64,000 nucleotides of DNA from Vespa crabro (taxonomy: Eukaryota > Arthropoda > Insecta > Hymenoptera > Vespidae). Positions 39,161 to 52,700 of the stretch are shown here, piece after piece. Each line of letters starts with the position of its first letter. Position 1 is the stretch's first letter. The stretch is taken from positions 4,586,992-4,650,991 of the forward strand of contig NC_060964.1 of the NCBI RefSeq assembly GCF_910589235.1. The letters run 5' to 3'. The notes under the pieces were generated by a model. That model was not told the DNA's origin, searched no databases, and saw only the letters and a program-made list of their open reading frames with translations. Both the position numbers and the translations under genes were made by a program.

Positions 39161-39766
39161 AATTTTCTCTTAATCTTTTTATTCTTTCTTATTTTCTGGG
39201 TGTGCGTTATTAAGGAATCGAATGACGGCAAACCTTCGACAATTTGTAGCACGACGGGAAACAGGAAAGAAACTTTTAACCTAAAACGAATCGCAAAATC
39301 TTAGCGACGAAGTAGAAAACTAAAAAAGTCAATTGAGTCGAGTCTCGATCTTGTAGTACCAATTGAGTCTGATTTCTCGAGTTCGATAGACTAGTAGATT
39401 ATACGAAAAGGTAGAGAGTAAAAATGTAGGTGGAAAGATGCATAGAGGAAAGAACGATAATAACAACGGAAATCGATCGAAATCGAAAAACTAATCGAAT
39501 CGATTCACCCGACGATGGACTCTCATTTCGACGTCGCTTCGTTCCTATTTGTCGCTTCAATTTATTTTTCTTTTTCGTTCTTTCTTTCTATTTTCTATGC
39601 CTTTCACAAAGAATAATCGATAAAACATCTAAGTCGTTCGTTTATCACTAATCCCTGTTATTATTTTTTTCTCTACAAATATATTATATTTTACAGATAA
39701 TTCAAGTATTTTCCATCGCATAATATTTTCTTTTTGTAACTCATGTTTTCTTATTACTTGATATTC

Positions 39767-39784
39767 GAATCGATATATCGATTC
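39767..39784. repeat. 18-bp perfect palindrome
   Basis: GAATCGATATATCGATTC reads the same on both strands. It lies directly before the CpG-rich island at 39790-40330, so it may be a dimeric protein-binding site. Confidence 0.7.
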
Positions 39785-39789
39785 TATTA

Positions 39790-40092
39790 TCCGTCAATCT
39801 AACTCGTCTGATGGAACACAGCCTCGGTTGGACGGTTGCCGAGTGGTTACAGTCAACAGGACTATGGCGAACCCGTCAAAATTGCCACGTCGCGTCGACT
39901 GGAACGATGGCACAAGGACGGAAGTAATGAACGTAACCAGCGCGTACCCGAAATTATACCAGAGATGATAATCGAATTTCGCTGCGCCGTTGTTTCGCCA
40001 CAAGCGTGCCACTGTCGGCTAAAACGGCTGCTAATATCACAACGACGACGACGATGTCAACAATGACCTGAACGAAAACTTTTTTTTGGACG

Positions 40093-40127
<35 letters not shown>

Positions 40128-40330
40128 AATGAATGACAATTCACTCTTTAAAAATACGATGCCAACGCTTCCAAGTTTTAGGAGTATATTACTCATCATA
40201 GGTATAGCTCCTCGGGACATTCTTTTTTCTACCATTGGCTCGCGTTATCTAGTGCGTTCTCCGATTTTACGTTACGCTTTTGACGCGGAATGATGGCGCG
40301 AGTTCGATTTTACGCTCACGGGAAAAAGAT
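39790..40330. promoter_or_regulatory. CpG-rich island with (GA)n tract
   Basis: CpG-rich sequence at 39820-40080 is followed by (GA)n at 40095-40124 and another CpG-rich part near 40240-40350. It includes a tRNA-box-A-like stretch (GGTTGCCGAGTGGTTACAG) without a matching box B. A possible regulatory element. Confidence 0.35.
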
Positions 40331-41354
40331 TGACGGGAAATCGTTAGAAGAGCCGTACACTCGAATCTATCCGTTATTTTCTTTTTTTTCTTTTTTTCAA
40401 CGCCCCTTTTTTTCCTCTCATCTTCCTACCTCGCTTGTATCTGGTCTTTACGCTGTTTGATGCTAAGAGAGAACGGATTTGTGCGTTGCTCTCAATAAAA
40501 TTCGATGTCTCAAACGTTCGACGTATATACGGTTAGTTATATATTTGCAAAGTAGTCGTACGTAGCAATTTTTGACAATGTATTTTTTTTTTTCGTTTCA
40601 TGGAGGCTGAAAAGTATTAAATCATCGGATATTTTTTTATACTCAGTGGGAATTCACTTCCCATAGACTTGACTGCTCGAGGGTGGTATGAGATCAAAAA
40701 GGAAAAAGAATGGAAATAAGAAGAAGTAGAAAACGTAAGATAGGGATGAATAAGGTGGACGCAATAGAAGAGTGGAAGAGGAGGATTTCTGCCAGTTACG
40801 CCTGCTGGACACGCAACGTGCTCTGAATTATGATCGCCTAAAGTTAGTCTCTATTAAAGTCATAAATTTCAAATTCAATAACAGCAAAGCATGGTAGATA
40901 GACTCTAGCATTTGGCCTTTCGCAGAACGAGCGTTTCTAAGGTCGTACGCGTTGTACGTATCGTATGCCGAGATGTATATATATATATAGACGCATATAT
41001 ATACGAAACGACTCTGTTCAACTCTGTCTCGTTTGTGTGCGCGTGCATACGCGATAAAATGTCCTGCGGCTTGACAAATTGCTGCACGCCGGAATTCGGC
41101 ACTAATCTATTCGTCGTTACTATCCTCCCCGACGAGAGCGATCGTTCGAAGATCGATATCGCCTTTGGCAGACTGCCCTTATCGAGAGACTTCTCGCGTA
41201 CAAGCTCAATGACGTCTTCTTTTTTCCTTTTTTTTCTCCTCCTCCCTAACTGAGGCTAGAATATCCGAGATAGTGCGCGGAAAATGCATCCTTCCTAAAA
41301 CTTGCTCACTTTCAAGTTTATCTCACGCTGTTTTCTTTTCCTTTTCCCTGTTAT

Positions 41355-41407
<53 letters not shown>

Positions 41408-44400
41408 TTTCACATTTTGAATAAATTTGATTCATTTTAAACGAATCTGTTCCATGGATATAATGAACCAACTCCCTAGATGCCTAGATATTTGTATTCG
41501 AATAGAATGTCAAGTAGCTATTAATGTAAGCTGAAGTTAAGTATACGATACGAATGCGTTAAAGGTTTAATAATTGCGGACCAACGAAGCCAATGAATAG
41601 TACTTTCTTAGTACCGCTTTTCAAATAAAACTCTTATTTTCATTCGAGCTATTTAAGAGAATCGTATTTGTCTATTGAAATATCGTTTCTATGCTCGAAT
41701 ATATAACATTTCTAATTAACGGAGCTTTCTATGTTTGAAATAGATGTAAGGAGAGATTGTACGACGATAAGATTAACGCATTCGCGTAGACGAAAGTGAG
41801 AAATAGGAAAATCGCAATTATTCTCGCTACTGTATTTTCGCTTAGACGAAATTACTAAGGAAGCGATTCGATAGTAGACACGATACGCCAACCATCTGGC
41901 GTTTGACAAATTTGATTAGAAAGTTAAGCTTTGTTCGAAGAGCGAATTAATAGAATTCGACGAAGGCAATTAAGTTAGGATATCGTTAAAAATAACATCT
42001 CTATAATCGAATTGAATTTATTTCAATATTATAACAAAAAATATTGATGATAAAAGAGAAAATAATATTCATCATGATCGAAGATTTTATACATTAATTT
42101 GCGAAGTTTAGGACATATTGAATACGTGAACTTATTTTAAAAATATATTTCATAAAGTATAATTCACAATTCCATTTACAATTTAATATAATGCTATACA
42201 AATCTATAGAGCACCGTACGAAACTGTATGACATTATACGATGTTATAGCTATATAACACAGGTCTATTTTAATCTCAATTCTTTTCTATTAATCATTTC
42301 CATAGAATAACTTTGAAAGTAATTCAAAAAACATATCCCCTATGCTACGATAAAATGGATTTGCGTACGAGTTTGTTGTGTATTCAATCAGTATTTGTTT
42401 AACTTTATTAAGGAATGAAATTATAATTATATGCAGTGTAATTACGAAACAAGAGTTTTGTAATAAATTATTCGACAACGAGTTCGTCGAGAAAATGACA
42501 AAACATATAAACACGAAGGATATTATATCAAACAATGAGCTTTAATCCGTTTATGCTGTCTAGGTATACATAGTAATTGAGATGACAGTTATCCTGTGCT
42601 CGTAATTCCGCTCCATTATCGAGTTTCGACGAATAAATCTCGATCTCCCGACGTGATTTCATGCTCGTACATCGCAATTTATAGAATCGCAGAGAGGATC
42701 CTACGTGACACAGAAAACGCATATCTAACGCATTCGCTTGGATGACTCGATAAGACATGATTCGTACGATGACATATCTGTATATAGATGGAAGAAAATG
42801 GTTTATATAAAACTATACGATCAATCTTTCAAAATCGAATAACAATTGAGCGGCATATAAATTGTTAGCATATAAATTGAAGTCTTACAAGTTTAATTTT
42901 TAAAATCAAGTTTCGAACGATACGACGCTTTTAATACAAATATAATAATTATGAAAATATTGGTTTGATGTATAATTAATCGCGTAAAATAGATGTTTTC
43001 ATTTTATATCATTGCTATTTAACAGTTCTGTATGGATTGTTTCATTTTATATGTTTTTACATGATTTCTGTAATAATCTTATACGATTTTAATATTATAC
43101 TTGATATGCAATTATGAGAAAAATTTATTAAAATTTTTATTGAGATAATTATATACTAATTGGATATATCATACAAAATCTAAATTCTATAGTACATATA
43201 AAAGCTATTTAGTTATTAAGAAATCAAAAAATAATGTTGCTCTCGAAAATGGATTCTATATTATGTGAAATAACGAAATACATACATGTTTATATGTCCT
43301 TCCCTTAAAATAACGTATGCTTTGTGTTTCGCGACAAGATGCTCCCATAACTCCATTTCTATTATGAACCTGTCCAATTTTATCGATGGCACACTCCCAC
43401 AAGTTTATATTACCACTTACAAAATTGTAAGAACCCACGTCATATATCAGCCGTCGTCCTGCTCTTGAATTCTTGATACTATCACGCATGAGGAAACAGT
43501 AAAGCGACAATTTTGTTACGGTAACAAATTTGTTGCTTTCCGCATCAAAAAGCGTTCGTACTCTGTATAAAATCGCAAAATTTTACATAAAACTTTCATA
43601 TTAATTAAACACTCATTAAGTTGTAAAGCATTTCTACATTTTTCGTGTTTCTGTAAACAAAAAAAAAAAGCAAATAAAATAAAAGTAATCGAATTGCCTT
43701 GCCATGAGGACCACAGATGGCTGGCAACCAATTATGAAGACATTACTTTGTACGACTATTCTTGTTTGAAACTATACTTTCAAGTAGGATTCAATGTAAA
43801 AATTATGACAATTAATTTTACTGTAATTTTATGTAAAGTTATAAAAAGATTATATATTAGATGAAGATTTGATGAAGATTGATTTGTACAAGATTGGCTC
43901 GGCACTTAACGTATTAAATTTAAAATTTCCAATTATCGAAGAATCCTAAAACTAGTTCTTTGCGTTCTGGTAAAGTGAAAAAGAATGTTACCACTGTGCT
44001 TTAGTATCGTTACGACGTATCTTCTTCAAAAATACGTACCATGTTACTCGAATTTATCGTAAAGATATAAATAATGTTCATGGCACAATCGCAGTTGCAA
44101 TTACTCTCCTTAGCGACCAAATCGTAACGACTTTTCTCTCGTAACGAGACATCCATTCGAGAACCGTTTATTGGAGCCGGAGTAACGAGAGATTTTACAC
44201 TTCTTCTTCTTCTTTTCTCTCCTTTATCTTTCTTCATTTTCTTCTATTTTCTTCAACTCCAATTTCTTTCTTCTTCTTCTTCTTTTTGTGCTCATTCTCA
44301 CGTTGACGAAAAGACGACGTCTTTATATATTGCTCACTGCTTTTTTATCGCGTAATCGCTACGTAATGTTTGGAATACTTGGCCATAAGAAATAGAAAAG

Positions 44401-46519
44401 AAAATAAGGCACGAGAAAAATAGAAAGAAAATAAATCTATATTCCTTGAAATATTTTCAACAGAAGCAAATAGCATTTTGCCTCAACGACAATTTTTACA
44501 AGAACGTCAACAGTCGAAATAGCAAGAACTTTGAACGTCGTGATAGACGGACACGGCAGGCTATTTACTCTTTTTTTTCACCAAACAAGTATCTACTTAA
44601 GTAGCTAGTATGTCGAGTTTATTCTCACAATTGTTTACCCGAACCAAAGGGTAAGGCTTTTCATCATCTCAGAATTATGTAATGGTTTACGCCAGCAATG
44701 AATCCAGGTACGATTCTTGGATTTTAATGAACAAGATCTTTATTAATGTTTTTAATGATTTAAAAGAATAATATAGAAGTAGAATAATCTTTAAATCGTG
44801 CATTTTTTAATGGACATTTTAATGATACCAAGTGGGTCTCCAGATGCAGCAACCTCCACGTGGTGAGACCTGGGTCGGTATTACTTGCGATATATATCAA
44901 CATCTAAATCTAGATTATATAATGCAAGTATTACCGGGCGAATGGCTGCATATTTCAATGTATTTCCAAAATCAATTCTTTTTGATAAATGTGTTTTTTT
45001 ACTACATACAATAATGTCTGTCACACATTCACTTGATTGCCAATTTACATATGACAGGGATATAACCTATACGAACTTATATATCGATGCAATAATCATA
45101 TAATGGAGATAGTTTTCCTATTGCGCTTGTTTGTTGTCCATACCTCTCACTAATGAACAGACTCTTGGAACGAAAGGTAATGACTGTGTTTCGCTACGCA
45201 GTGTTTCTCTAAACTGTGCATTGTTCTATAAGAAATTATGAGAAACTAAATTTTCCTTCCACAATACTTCTATGCTCCTTGTTCTAGTGAGTAAGAGAGT
45301 ATTGATGAGTTTACGAACGAACGAATTTCTTCTCATCATGGAAATGTTAAACGCGTACGAATCATTCTTCGTCAAGATGTAGTTTGTAATGTCACGTTAT
45401 TTCCAACGTATTCACTCTTTTGCATAGTCTCACTATGTCGACACGCATTTTGAAGAACGCGTTTACTCGCTATGTCAGCACCTTCCATTTTTTCTTGGCT
45501 GTCTTCACTTGGCAAGTTACAAACAAGAACGAGAGTTGCGAAGAAGAAGAAAAACCAGAAGAAGGAATAAAAGTTACGAAAAAAATGAGTCAGCGAGGTT
45601 GAGTTTTCTTCGATCGCACTACGCCCGAGAATGCAAATCATGTTCCACTGTGGATAGATATAGATTCTGTTTCTCGGGTATTCTCGGGAAAGCTTGCACA
45701 GATGTACCTTATGCATCTTGGAAAGCGTAAGGTATTTTCTTCGGGTTTCTTCGATGAAATGTTTCGTTGGATTTTCAGTTTAATACAGAATAATTATCTT
45801 TAATAAAAATTCCATTTGACGTTTCACAAGATTATTAATTTCTTCTTTCGAAATTTTCGTTATTTGTATAATTTATTCTCTCTCTTATCAAGTACATATT
45901 ACAGATACAATAAATTATAATTTATGCAATAATCTTTATATTATTTTTATATTTCTTAATGTTACATTCGGCATAAATATTTCGATTAAATATTTTTCTT
46001 AAGAGAATGGCCCATAATTCGATTCACGTTTGAAAGATGCTTTAAGCATTGGTACGTTTTTTCCTAATTTAAAATGTTCAACGTCATCACGTACGAATCG
46101 CTTCATTTAGCTCTTCTTCCACGAGAAAGAACATCTAAATTTGAACGTTAAAATATCTATAGTTTGAAGATAGCGACGGATTCTTCGTTCGAGGAAAGAA
46201 AAAAAATAACAAAGAATAAAAGTACGGTTTGTTCGATTCCCATAAAAAGAATATCTAAACCAAGATGACAAAAAGATCGCAATGCCGCGTACTCGTGATA
46301 CTTGGGAAGTCTGCCAAAACGCTTTTCTCATTTTCTTCGTTCCTATTTCGTATATCGCTGTCTCTCTCTTCAATTTTTTTTTCACTTTTCCCGCTGGACA
46401 AAAGTATCGGGTTCGTCAATGTTTGTCGAGCGCCTAGTGATCCGACGATCCTTTTGAAGGCTATCACTTGGTGGAGCATGGATGATGGGAAATGAGAGGG
46501 ACAAGGGGTTATGTAAGCA
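40331..46519. other. non-coding segment
   Basis: A (CT)n tract lies at 41355-41405, next to a mildly CpG-rich part (40900-41280). (TTC)n tracts lie at about 44197-44212 and 44265-44283. Bases 44830-44945 form a small G+C-richer patch with a 60-codon frame of no recognised type. The rest is A+T-rich with nothing supported. Confidence 0.5.
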
Positions 46520-47320
46520 GTTATCATGTACCGCTTTCTACTCCGAAGCCGGCCATTTCCATTTATTAATTATACCGGCCGAGAGTACGAGTTAAGTTGG
46601 AAGAGTGAGAGCGGCTCTAAGCGCAAGAACCGTGAACAGTCGAGGAGGATGAGGAGCGAAGTCAGAGTACAGGTAGCTAGCTGGCTCGAAAGTTTAGCAA
46701 GGAGAGTACCTAGTTTGGTCGGTTTCCAGTGCGCCGCGAATGAGCTTGCATCGATTTCGTTCCACTATAGAACAGTACCGTCGTCTCTTTTTCTCGCACG
46801 AATTTAACCAACCACGGCTCCCGTGGCTTTATCTGTTTATCTCTTCTTCAAAGGTCTCTAGACGATCGTCGAATAGTTTTGAATAAGACATGGATATAAA
46901 GTTAAGAATATTTTATAAAAGTCGCGTTCGTCGTTAGAAGGCTGATCGGTAGCGAAGTGGCTACTGTTCCCTTTTTCTTTTTTTTTCTTTTTTTTTTTTA
47001 CCGGCGTTCTCTTTAAAACTCTACCCGAACGAATAGAACTTTGATGTAACCGGAATAATTTGAAAAAGTATCGGGAAAGCAGACTCCGACTAGAAACTTA
47101 AGTACAAGACCGTGCGACGTTTGAATCCTTCGCGCTCGTCTCCGGTTCTCTTTGACAAGCTATGGGATTACCATAATTCCAAAGCTTTTCTTCTTATCCG
47201 GCACTTTTCGAGCGACAGTCACAGAAACTTTAAGACGACTACAAGAACGTCGAAAGTGGTGGTCGTACCCGTGGTGAGGGCGCCGGTCTGGGCGACAGGT
47301 GGAGGCTGAAAGAAAGAAAA
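46520..47320. promoter_or_regulatory. G+C-richer island, possible 5' untranslated exon or promoter
   Basis: About 0.8 kb, purine-rich and CpG-containing, with a CCGGCC motif on each side of an A+T core (46549-46554 and 46575-46580). Several GT donors follow, such as ACAG|GTAGCT near 46672. Open frames on the + strand have low-complexity Arg/Ser/Glu content. It would suit a first non-coding exon of a + strand gene lying to the right. Not proven. Confidence 0.3.
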
Positions 47321-48835
47321 AGGGATGCCTTCATAGTAGATGGAGAAAGGAGAAAAGAGAGAAAGAGAGATTCAAGACTTTGCCCTATCCTTGTAATCCG
47401 TTTCTTTCACGGTATTCGTCCTCGAAGAAAACGATGGAGGCCGTCCCGGAAGGACTGAGAAAACTTTTTCGCACGGACGGCAGATACGACAAGAGAGAAA
47501 GAGAGAGAAAGAGACTGAACGGTACTTTTGATAAATGGCAAACGAAGGCGCGCCTCGAACTCTTCCGTTCCTTTCTTCCTTCCTTCCTTCCTTCCTTCCT
47601 TACTCTAGAAAATTTCCCTCTTAATCCACCAACGATCATGACTCGTTTCCCCTTTTCTCTTCCCTCTTCATCTTCGACATATATCTCTTTGGTGCTTCAT
47701 AACACGCAAAAAAGCGGAGTGGATGTTGTCGTATTTTTTAGCGACTACGAACGATGAGCGTGACGTTAACCACCTTTCTCCATTTACAATGTAACTTTCG
47801 AATCATCCTTTTTTCAAAACAAAATATAACACGAATACGTTCTATGTCACCGACATAATCAATACAAATTTTCATTGAAGTAGACTAAAAATTTTTTCGT
47901 CGAACGACGAAAAATATAAGAACGAATAAAATTTAGCTATCTTAGAAAAAAAGGATTTTCATTGACAATATATTTTTTTATAGTAAAGCAAAGAAAAAAT
48001 TTTGGTGAGAGGGTTCGTAGTTTCGACGAAACTCCAACCGGAGGGAAATAAAACCAGAATCGAAAGTATCGTCGTTTAACAATAAATGGCAGTATTACTC
48101 GTCTTTCTATAAGGCTTGAAATAAAATTGTTCCCGCGGGTCGACGAAATCGATTTCTCGCCGAGATACCATAAACGAATTTCTTTTTTCTTTCCTTTTTG
48201 GACTCCTCGCATGCTTCTTCTTCTTCTTCTTCTTCTTCTGAGACCAAGTCGCGATCTCTTTTAATTCTTTAATTAAAAGCTTAGACTTTCTTTGAAATAG
48301 ATGCAAAGACGAGACGAAACAACCGAGGCGCTGACCGCAAAATTGTAGCCAGTCGAGCAGATCATGGAAGAGGCATTTGTCGAGGAAGGCTGCTTCGATT
48401 AAATTAAGCACCGGCTACATGTTTAATTACATCTCACTCGCAGGCGTGTCCATCTACAGTAGCTTGCCATACCGTGCTTCGAAGGTGAAGTCAGTAGTTC
48501 ACCGCTTTGCGCTCAAACATTCTTGTTTTGGATATAACTCGTCCGAGGTTGTACAAGCCATGTTTGTAACAGAATGTATTAAGATGTCGGTATAAACTTT
48601 CTAAAAGATTCTAGCTAGAAAAATAAGGCCAGATGAAATCGTCAACGCGAATAAACGGTGACAAATGTTTACGTATATATTATAAAATGTGGAATAATTC
48701 GTATTGTTGAAATGTAAATTAAATAGTATCGTTCTAATATAATAGATTATCGAATATTAGAGATGACGAACGCTTTCCTTATTCATTGATCGCAGCACAA
48801 ATCTAGCCTCCAATTAAAGCAAATGAAAAGCAAGT
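47321..48835. other. non-coding segment with simple repeats
   Basis: It contains (TTCC)n at about 47565-47600 and (CTT)n at 48214-48239. A 152-codon + frame (47299-47757) is built largely from purine- and pyrimidine-rich tracts and shows no domain. Moderate G+C to about 47760, then A+T-rich. Confidence 0.5.
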
Positions 48836-48859
48836 AAATGGGTACGGGGGCAACTAACA

Positions 48860-49540
48860 AGCGGGGCGGAACAAACATAAAGAGGGGAAAGGTTAACTAC
48901 ACAAGACGCACGGATAACTAAGGGTAGGAGAGGATAAACCACTTATGGGGCGGGGCAAACTATTTAGGGGACGGAGCTAAAGTACCCATGGGACGGGGAT
49001 AACTACCTAGTGGAGGAGACTAACTACCTAGGGGAGGAGCTAAAGTGTCCAGGGAGGCGGGGATAACTACCTAGTGGACGGGATCAACTACCTAGGGGCG
49101 GAGCTAAAGTGTTCAAGGGGCGGAACTAACTACCAAGGTGGCGGGACTAACTGGCCAATGGGCGGGCTAACTACACAAGGGCGGTACTAACTGCCAGTGG
49201 GCGGGGCTAACTGGTCAGCGGGCGGGTCTATCTACCTAGGACGGCGAGGCTAACTGGTTAGTGGGCGGGCTAACTACATAGGGGCGGGGCTAACTACGTA
49301 TGGGGCGGGACTAACTACCTAAGAGAGCGGGTATATCTACCTAAGAGGGCGGGTATATCTACCTAATAGGGCGGGTATATCTACCTAAGAGGGCGGGGCC
49401 AACTGGTTAGAGGGCGGGGCCAACTGGTTAATGGGCGGGTTAACTACATAGGGGCGGGACTAACTGGCCCGTGGGCGGGGCTAACTACATAGGGGGCGGG
49501 GCTAACTGGCCAGTGGTTGGCTAACCAATAGGGGGCGGAG
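48860..49540. repeat. GC-box minisatellite, about 33 monomers of about 20 bp
   Basis: Tandem units follow the pattern GGGGCGGGGC-TAACTAC-NTAG or GGGCGGGGC-TAACTGG-NCAG. The G-rich half matches Sp1/KLF GC boxes, and AACTG in one spacer class matches the Myb core. Units 48967, 49031 and 49095 begin 64-bp higher-order copies. Units 49321, 49343 and 49365 are almost identical 22-mers. The right end alternates TAACTAC and TAACTGG spacers. Units contain stops in several frames, so it is not coding. It is an abrupt G+C-rich island in A+T-rich DNA. Confidence 0.95.
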
Positions 49541-49780
49541 ATCTATCTGTGCAACAGCTAACTGCGCATGTTCTATCTGCGTAGGGTCTAATTGCGCAGC
49601 GGCCGGGGCAAAATGCGCAGGGGAGTGGCTAGATCGGAAGTGAACGTGTGTGTGGAGCAAAATAGAGAAATGGTGTTTCAAACTGGCCGGGGAACAGATT
49701 AGAGGCGTAGGTAAATAGAGAGGTTGTTGTTCCAAGTTGCTGAGGGGATCTTGTAAAATGTATAGGGACAGAATTATATA
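49541..49780. repeat. degenerate right flank of the minisatellite
   Basis: Unit periodicity decays through GCTAACTGCGCATG, TCTATCTGCGTAGGG and TCTAATTGCGCAGCGG, where a GCGCA motif replaces the GC box. G-rich but increasingly irregular, ending near 49760. It is probably older, diverged monomers. Confidence 0.6.
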
Positions 49781-52700
49781 AGAAAGGGTGTGGTCAAATG
49801 CATGAGTGTTTTCAGCTTCTGCGAAGAAAAAAAAAAGAAAAAAAAATATGCGAGTCACGTTGCCTGGGAGGAACTTGTTAAATGACAGTCGCCAACAGAC
49901 GTCTCTCATTATATCGTTAGATCTACATTAACAGTGGCCAGATCACGACTTCATCGTTACTCTTAATACATTTTCAATTAATCCAAGAAAATAGACCAAA
50001 TAGATTTCAGCCCGGTAGATTGGTTAAGCTGGAGTGGATTAGACGCGGTTAAGTAAAAATACCGAGCGAGGAAACGTACATTACTTTGGCATGGTCTTAC
50101 ATTTGCTCCGAACGCCAGTTGCATTTACGAATACCAATGCATTTCTAATAGTCATTTGAAATCAGATGAAGGAACGTCGCCTTTTGTTGTGCTCTGTCAT
50201 TTCTCTAAAAACCTTCTATCTGCAAATTTCAGATTTCGAAGATGATTTTATTATATATATATGTATATATATATAATGAAAGGTATATAGCTATAATGAA
50301 AGGTAAGGTTAGTATGCTCTTAAAAAATATAAGCGATCTCATTACTTAGATTTTAGACCAAGCATCAGTATAAAAAGTATTTCGCAATAAAGTGGTAAAA
50401 CGTACGCTCGTTTAACTTTTACGCTTGCTTTTACGAATTTTTCTTCTGAATAAGAAAAAAAGCGCAACTCTAGTTATAGAAATTTTGTTGAAATAAACAT
50501 TTTTTAATTATCCCAACGAGTCGGATACCAGTGAGTAATATAAATTTCTCTTAAAATAACATCTATTCTATTCACTTTCAAACGCGTTGCATAAAATTGA
50601 GAAGAAAATTTGCGAGAGGAACATTTCGAAGAAGCTTGAAAGTTGTTCATTCCAATGAGAAAAGTTAAAGCAAAATTGAGCGAAGCACCGCGGAAGAAAA
50701 ATCTTCTTTCCTTTAATCTCTTATGGGACAATGCGCATTTTTTAGAAATGCGGCCAATCCCTTTGGAATTCTTAACTAAGAACATTGATCGTTTCTGACA
50801 AATGAGTGATACTATTCTTATTCGTTTAAATTAGCTTGATCTAATGCTCTTTATTGTATAAACTAGATTTTATAATTTGTTTTTTTATAACATAACATTT
50901 TTTATATTATAAATAATTAAAATATACCCATGTAGATGTAATATTTTTATATTAAAATAATTTAAATCTTTTTACAAAAATATCTTTCCAATTACACCGA
51001 TCAAATGTTCTATGTGATTTTCTAACGAACTCACACTCTTTGTGAATAGCAAATTTCCTTTAATTTTGTAATCTTTCAAATCATCTAAAAACCACGATCC
51101 GTATAATAATATATACCTACAGAAGTTCTAATTATAAAGAACTTTTAAAATATAGAGAAAATAGTAATTAGTAGACCGTTGTATCATGCAATTCTCACTT
51201 TTATTATATGAAAAACTATTATTAATGACAACGTACATTTTTTTCTACTAAAACTATACTTCTATTAAAACTTTAATATATTGATCTTTCTGAATATACC
51301 ACCGATTGAAGAATTTTCAAAAGACGAAATCACGTGAAAATGAATGTTGATGGTTGTTCTATCGATATGGTCAAGTATTTGCAATCCTTTAATGTAGACC
51401 TACCAATCGTTTGAGACCATTCAAAATCGATATCTATATCGATTCACTGTATTCGAAGTTAATCTATTATTACGGCGAGCATTGCCTCAACATTTACCGA
51501 TCAGATATCGTTATCGAACGATCGTTGCTGCAGATCGTACTATTGATCATTGAGGAAAGGAGGAAAGAGAGGGACCGCTATTATACCGCACAATCGCAGT
51601 TGAAAATCACATTTATCGAAATTTGAACGCTTCCAGTCATTCACGATTATACCTAGAAATACTACCCCTATACCTACCCCTTTCGTTCAATCCATTCCTC
51701 TGCTCTTGAAGATGGTACGTGTCGACCGTTCTCGTTTATTGTATTGTGTCTGGTGAATCTTCACGAAGCCGTTTGGTTTAACGAAAGAATGGCTCGATTA
51801 TGAAAGATGAAATATCGCGAAGCTATATTTCCTTTCATCCTCTTCGTTCTTTGCTCATAGTCCACGGCATATACTAGGATTTTTCTTGAAGCTTAATCGT
51901 TTAAAGTTATACGCAACTGCAAAAAGGTATTAACAATAAAATAATATTGAATTGTTTTCGAGTTTAGATTCTAAATATTGCACGTACCTCGCATACGTAG
52001 CATAGTTACACGGGATAGGGAGAATTACTTTATGCTAAACTAATACAAGATCCCATCTCGCTCTTGGCATTATCATAGATACTTCAAGAAGAGGGTTCGA
52101 AGCACCCTCCCTTCGGAATACACACTAAATTTCACTCGACGGATAAAAGGACCCGCTCGTCCTATCACAGCAGGAGGAAAATGAATTACTTCGTTCTAGT
52201 ACCTCCTCAATCATTAATGAGTCTCGCGTGAGTGGATTGTGCACTCTTTAAGCGGTCATAACGAGCAACCTTCCGCTTCGTTCGGTTTCCATTCCTCTTC
52301 CCATTAACGAGATCCTATAGAATGTGTGTAATTATATGGGACCTCTTCGTAGAAATTCGCCGTTTAAATAATTTTCAAAATTCTATCTGACAAAAATCAT
52401 TTGTTCAAATTACTTTTGATAGATAAAAAAAAAAATAATAATAATTCTCAATGTAAAAATCACATTAGAATATAGATGCAAATTAAGATATAGTCTTAAT
52501 TTCTTTAAATATCTTTCCAATTTTTTACAATTACTGTGTCCAATAAAAATAACCGATAACTTGGAACTCCATTATAATAGCCAAGAACGTAGAACGATTT
52601 GTAGAAAAAGCAAATTCGAAAGAGTTATCAAGTATTACGTGTAGTCAAAAAGTATGCAATTTAATTGAATGTTCGATTGTTATTGTTTTGTTTAATCTCT

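Noticed and set aside
39828..39905. tRNA-like stretch: GGTTGCCGAGTGGTTACAG resembles box A of a class II tRNA
   Set aside because: No GGTTCRANNCC box B follows at the right distance and no acceptor stem closes.
47299..47757. 152-codon open frame on the + strand
   Set aside because: Most of its length comes from purine-rich and TTCC-repeat tracts, giving Arg/Glu/Lys and Pro-Ser-Phe-Leu runs.
48860..49540. CRISPR-like array
   Set aside because: The units are head-to-tail tandem copies without unique spacers, and the genome is eukaryotic.
49502..49909. 135-codon frame on the - strand overlapping the minisatellite flank
   Set aside because: It covers only the degenerate edge; intact monomers contain stops, and the frame has no protein-like conservation across units.
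52094..52113. T-arm-like GAGGG/CCCTC stem around TTCGAAGCA
   Set aside because: The loop has nine bases instead of seven and no D arm, anticodon arm or acceptor stem is present.
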